Shown one piece after another: positions 6,304 through 8,665 of a stretch of DNA of 8,665 nt. The translations under genes and the position numbers were made by a program. The stretch lies in the NCBI RefSeq assembly GCF_937876455.1, contig NZ_CALFIG010000286.1, positions 1 to 8,665 on the forward strand, in the 5' to 3' direction. The notes under the pieces are model-generated. The model was not told the DNA's origin, did not search any database, and saw nothing but the letters and a program-made list of their open reading frames with translations. Numbering within the stretch: position 1 is the first letter of the stretch; each line of letters begins with the position of its first letter. The stretch comes from an uncultured Flavobacterium sp. GTDB lineage: Bacteria; Bacteroidota; Bacteroidia; Flavobacteriales; Flavobacteriaceae.

Positions 6304-6375
6304 ACATTTTTGAGTCTTAAACGCTACACTTTTTTAGGGTTACTTCAAAAAAAGGCGAACACAAAGTTTTTAAAA

Positions 6376-6398
6376 TACTATTAAAATAGTACCTTTGC
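6376..6398 (+). promoter_or_regulatory. ssrA promoter with overlapping 16-bp palindrome
   Basis: The -7 box TACCTTTG (6390-6397, followed by C) matches TAnnTTTG and lies 33 bases before the mature tmRNA 5' end, leaving room for a short leader that is trimmed off. Immediately upstream and overlapping its first two bases is a perfect palindrome TACTATT-AA-AATAGTA (6376-6391). No TTG occurs at the usual -33 distance. The palindrome could be an operator or simply A+T-rich promoter DNA. Confidence 0.55.
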
Positions 6399-6430
6399 AT
6401 CTGTTTTGCTATATGCATTTAGGCAACTAC

Positions 6431-6826
6431 GGGGTCGACTGGTTTTGACAGCGAGTGGCATTGACAAGTAAGCATGTCGAGCATTGTATTTTTGGCTCGT
6501 AAATATCAAGAATACACACTTATAAACGGCGAAAATAATTACGCTTTAGCTGCTTAATCTGAATTATAGTAAGATTTGCCTAGTCCCGACCAGGTCGGGA
6601 AGCTAGATTTTCCTCAACAGCCTTGGTTTATGGCGTTTGATATAGGAGAACCGTAAAAGTAAACCTAGAAATGGTAACGCTTTAAATCCATTTTGACATT
6701 GATAAAGCTAAGCAAAAAGTGGCTGTTTTTGGCCTTGCTTTTTGTCGAAAATTGAATCAAAAACTAAACATGTAGAAAGCTTATTGATGGCTTGTTTGGA
6801 CGAGAGTTCGATTCTCTCCGACTCCA
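6431..6826 (+). ncRNA. ssrA: Transfer-messenger RNA (tmRNA)
   Basis: This RNA rescues stalled ribosomes by trans-translation with SmpB, adding a degradation tag. Its 5' end GGGGTCG (6431-6437) pairs with CGACTCC (6819-6825) as a 7-bp acceptor stem with one G-U pair. A T-arm is formed by GAGAG / CTCTC around the 7-base loop TTCGATT (6802-6818), directly next to the acceptor. The discriminator is A6826. The next bases are CTT, so the 3' CCA is not encoded and must be added by nucleotidyltransferase. The message part (6528-6557) lies between the tRNA-like ends, and pseudoknot-type stems follow, including CCCGAC / GTCGGG at 6585-6599. It is a one-piece tmRNA of about 396 bases, with its own promoter and terminator. 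The smpB gene is not in this window. Confidence 0.97.
6528..6557 (+). other. tmRNA tag-peptide reading frame
   Basis: The resume codon GGC at 6528 begins a nine-codon frame encoding GENNYALAA, ending with TAA at 6555-6557. The C-terminal ALAA is the usual signal for ClpXP-type proteases. The tag form is typical of Bacteroidota. Confidence 0.93.
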
Positions 6827-6830
6827 CTTT

Positions 6831-6874
6831 AAAAAAATCGTAATTACTTACTTATTAAGTTATTGCGATTTTTT
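6831..6874. terminator. Terminator of ssrA, probably shared with the AraC gene
   Basis: AAAAAATCGTAAT and ATTGCGATTTTTT form a long stem (one U-G pair) around an A+T-rich loop, starting 5 bases after the tmRNA end and finishing in a T-run. The matching A-run lets it work on the - strand too. The AraC gene (stop at 6934) is convergent with ssrA and has no better hairpin; a weaker inverted repeat, CCAAAT / ATTTGG, sits at 6893-6914. Confidence 0.8.
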
Positions 6875-6933
6875 AATTTTAAATTATACTTCCCAAATTA
6901 TTTTTTATTATTTGGTTTGCAACTGATTTGACT

Positions 6934-7770
6934 TTAATGATATTTTCTATATATTGATGGTGTCATTTTTTTTTTGCATAAAAAAACACGGTTAAAATAA
7001 CTAATACTTTCAAAACCACACTCAAATGCTATTTGATTAATTGATTTTTCTGTTTGAACTAACAACCGGCATGCTTCATTTATACGAATTTCATTGACAT
7101 AATCTGAAAAAGTAATTCCTGTGGCTTTTTTAAAAAATTTACAAAAATTACTTTCTGTTTGGTGAATTAATTCGGCAACTTGTTTTAAGGTAATTTTGCT
7201 ATTAAAATTATGCTGAATATACAAACATACTTTATTAATTTTATTTTCATTTTTTTTGGAAACAATGGTATGAAATGAGTTAGGAGAAATTAGTCTGTAT
7301 GCTACTTTTGATAAATCATTAAGTAATGCTATCAAATTAATTATTTTTTCAAATCCATTTGAGGAAAGCACTATCTCCATTTTGTTAACAATCTCATTTG
7401 TAGATATAAAATTTAAACCCATTGCAGAATCCTTAAGCATTTTATAAATGTATTCCGATTCTTCATATGCTAATAAGGAATGTATCATTTCACTTGGAAA
7501 TTGGATAACTATGGCTTCTGAATGTTCTTGTTGATTGGATTTACCTGTCCAAGTATGGGGTAAATTACTACCTAATAAAACCAAATCTCCTTCCTTAAAA
7601 TATTCATAGGTATTGCCAACTATCCTATATCCACTTCCCTTTACAATATAAGTCAATTCATATTCTGGATGGTAATGCCATTTGAATTCAAAATAAGGCA
7701 CTTGATAGGTATAGGCAAAAAAACTAGCCCTACCCTTTTTTATTTTAATATCTTCTAAAATCGCTTTCAT
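6934..7770 (-). CDS. AraC-family transcriptional regulator with N-terminal cupin
   Basis: At 278 residues it has the usual length for this class. The N-terminal cupin-like sensor (about 15-95) shows FKWHYHPEYELTYIVKG (29-45), with histidines at 32 and 34 and glutamate at 37, and GDLVLLGSNLPHTW (61-74). It probably binds a small molecule. The C-terminal AraC DNA-binding domain (about 178-276) has two helix-turn-helix units, around 195-215 (TLKQVAELIHQTESNFCKFF) and 243-265, with the signature SINQIAFECGFESISYFNRVF leading to the usual P-x-x-Y-R ending. ATG 7770 fits the cupin length. It is divergent from the dioxygenase gene at 7911 with 140 bases between, a common arrangement for an activator and its target (inference). 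The inducer is unknown. Confidence 0.92.
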   Translation of the reverse strand: MKAILEDIKIKKGRASFFAYTYQVPYFEFKWHYHPEYELTYIVKGSGYRIVGNTYEYFKEGDLVLLGSNLPHTWTGKSNQQEHSEAIVIQFPSEMIHSLLAYEESEYIYKMLKDSAMGLNFISTNEIVNKMEIVLSSNGFEKIINLIALLNDLSKVAYRLISPNSFHTIVSKKNENKINKVCLYIQHNFNSKITLKQVAELIHQTESNFCKFFKKATGITFSDYVNEIRINEACRLLVQTEKSINQIAFECGFESISYFNRVFLCKKKMTPSIYRKYH

Positions 7771-7804
7771 TATAGTATATAGTAAATTTTGTTGTGAAAA
7801 AAGT

Positions 7805-7877
7805 TACAACTATTCAATATAGTATTAAAATTAGACAAAATAAGATAAAACTAACCATTTATACAACTATATATTTG
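7805..7877 (+). promoter_or_regulatory. Divergent control region: -7 box and direct repeats before the dioxygenase gene
   Basis: TATATTTG (7870-7877) matches TAnnTTTG and lies 33 bases before ATG 7911. No TTG is present at the -33 position, which suits a promoter that needs an activator. The 9-base direct repeat TACAACTAT occurs at 7805-7813 and 7862-7870, the second copy ending at the -7 box. Also, GTTGT (7791-7795) is inverted relative to ACAAC (7806-7810). These are candidate AraC-protein half-sites, but the background is very A+T-rich. Confidence 0.4.
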
Positions 7878-7910
7878 TAAAAAACTATTGATTATAAATT
7901 ATAAAATCCT

Positions 7911-8665
7911 ATGCCAAGTATTCCAAAAAAAATAGCAGAAAAACTTAATGAAAATTTCACCTTGAATCAAGAGCAAATTGATTTTTATGCTTCAAATAAG
8001 TTTATTAAATTAAAGAATGTTTTGGATAAGGAAACAGTAGCCTATTTCAACACAATACTTACCGAGCAAATTGCACTATTGAATACTGAAAAAACGGCTT
8101 TAGAAGATCGAAGCACCTACGGAAAAGCATTTCTACAATTATTCAATTTATGGGTAATAAATCCAATCATTAAGGAATTGGTATTTAGCACACGAATTGC
8201 AAAAATTGCATCAGAACTCATGCAAGTGAACGGTGTAAGATTATACCACGATCAAGCCTTGTTTAAAGAAGCGGGAGGTGGCATTACACCTTGGCACGCT
8301 GATCAATACTATTGGCCATTACATTCAGACAAAACAATTACCGCTTGGATACCCTTACAAGTTACTCCACTTGAAATGGGACCATTAGAATTTAGTGCAG
8401 GAAGCCACACAATAATCGAAGGTCGTGAATTAGAAATTGGCGATGAAAGCGAACAATTTATTGATAAAAAACTCAAAGTAACCGATTTTAAACACGTGAT
8501 TGAACCGTTTGATATTGGCGAAATAAGTTTTCATTCAGGATGGGTTTTTCATAGAGCGGGTGCAAATATTACAAATGATATGCGAAAAGTGATGACCATT
8601 ATTTATATGGAAAAAGACATGAAGTTAAAACAGCCCGAAAATAAAAACCAAGAAAACGATTGGCA
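7911..8665 (+). CDS. Phytanoyl-CoA dioxygenase (PhyH)-family Fe(II)/2-oxoglutarate oxygenase, 3' end cut off
   Basis: The reading frame is open from ATG 7911 to the window edge (251 complete codons), so the C-terminus is missing, probably by only a few tens of residues. It shows the PhyH metal triad: H129 and D131 in ITPWHADQYYWPL, and the distal H214 in GWVFHRAGANIT. R225 (DMRKVMTIIY) sits where the family binds the 2-oxoglutarate carboxylate. Other family marks are AWIPLQ (145-150) and MGPLEFSAGSH (156-166). Such enzymes hydroxylate or otherwise oxidise small molecules using O2, Fe(II) and 2-oxoglutarate; the substrate cannot be read from the sequence, and true phytanoyl-CoA activity is not implied. 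The protein has no signal peptide and is probably cytoplasmic. Divergence from the cupin-AraC gene suggests induction by that regulator's ligand. Confidence 0.88.
   Translation, partial: MPSIPKKIAEKLNENFTLNQEQIDFYASNKFIKLKNVLDKETVAYFNTILTEQIALLNTEKTALEDRSTYGKAFLQLFNLWVINPIIKELVFSTRIAKIASELMQVNGVRLYHDQALFKEAGGGITPWHADQYYWPLHSDKTITAWIPLQVTPLEMGPLEFSAGSHTIIEGRELEIGDESEQFIDKKLKVTDFKHVIEPFDIGEISFHSGWVFHRAGANITNDMRKVMTIIYMEKDMKLKQPENKNQENDW

Noticed and set aside
6585..6599. GC-rich hairpin CCCGAC / GTCGGG that could be taken for a terminator
   Set aside because: It lies inside the tmRNA, has no T-run, and fits one of the tmRNA internal helices.
6893..6914. CCAAAT / ATTTGG hairpin downstream of the AraC gene
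   Set aside because: The stem is short and A+T-rich and is not followed by a T-run on either strand; the hairpin at 6831-6874 is the better terminator.

Overview
The window looks like a chromosomal segment of a flavobacterium (Bacteroidota, probably Flavobacteriaceae). It is strongly A+T-rich, genes lack clear Shine-Dalgarno sequences, and several promoters carry the Bacteroidota -7 box TAnnTTTG. The tmRNA encodes the tag GENNYALAA, and nearly every protein reads like a flavobacterial family member.

Layout. Positions 1-208 are an unresolved edge region, closed by a hairpin terminator (223-263). Positions 325-2986 hold a + strand envelope locus. It comprises a six-helix membrane protein, a small membrane protein with one EF-hand loop, a winged-helix regulator and CreD. 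The first three genes are packed with 0-1 base between them. The promoters before the first gene and before creD share the same palindromic sequence over their -7 boxes, so the small regulator probably controls both units. A bidirectional terminator (2992-3026) separates creD from a convergent, unusually long sugar transporter of the FucP/GluP type (3047-4807, - strand).

Next on the - strand is a stand-alone homologue of the lysine-ketoglutarate reductase half of the animal/plant lysine-degradation enzyme (5070-6275). Its 3' flank holds a hairpin terminator and a structured element (4960-5025) resembling a repeated flavobacterial RNA motif. Divergent from it lies the tmRNA gene ssrA (6431-6826), with its own promoter, an overlapping 16-bp palindrome and a terminator. 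The right end is a divergent pair: an AraC-family regulator with an N-terminal cupin (6934-7770, - strand) and a phytanoyl-CoA dioxygenase-like Fe(II)/2-oxoglutarate enzyme (7911 to the window edge, + strand). The regulator probably controls the enzyme.

The most promising system is the creD locus: a four-gene envelope module with a candidate autoregulatory operator and a possible periplasmic calcium-binding component. All functions are inferred from sequence reading alone; no database search was run.
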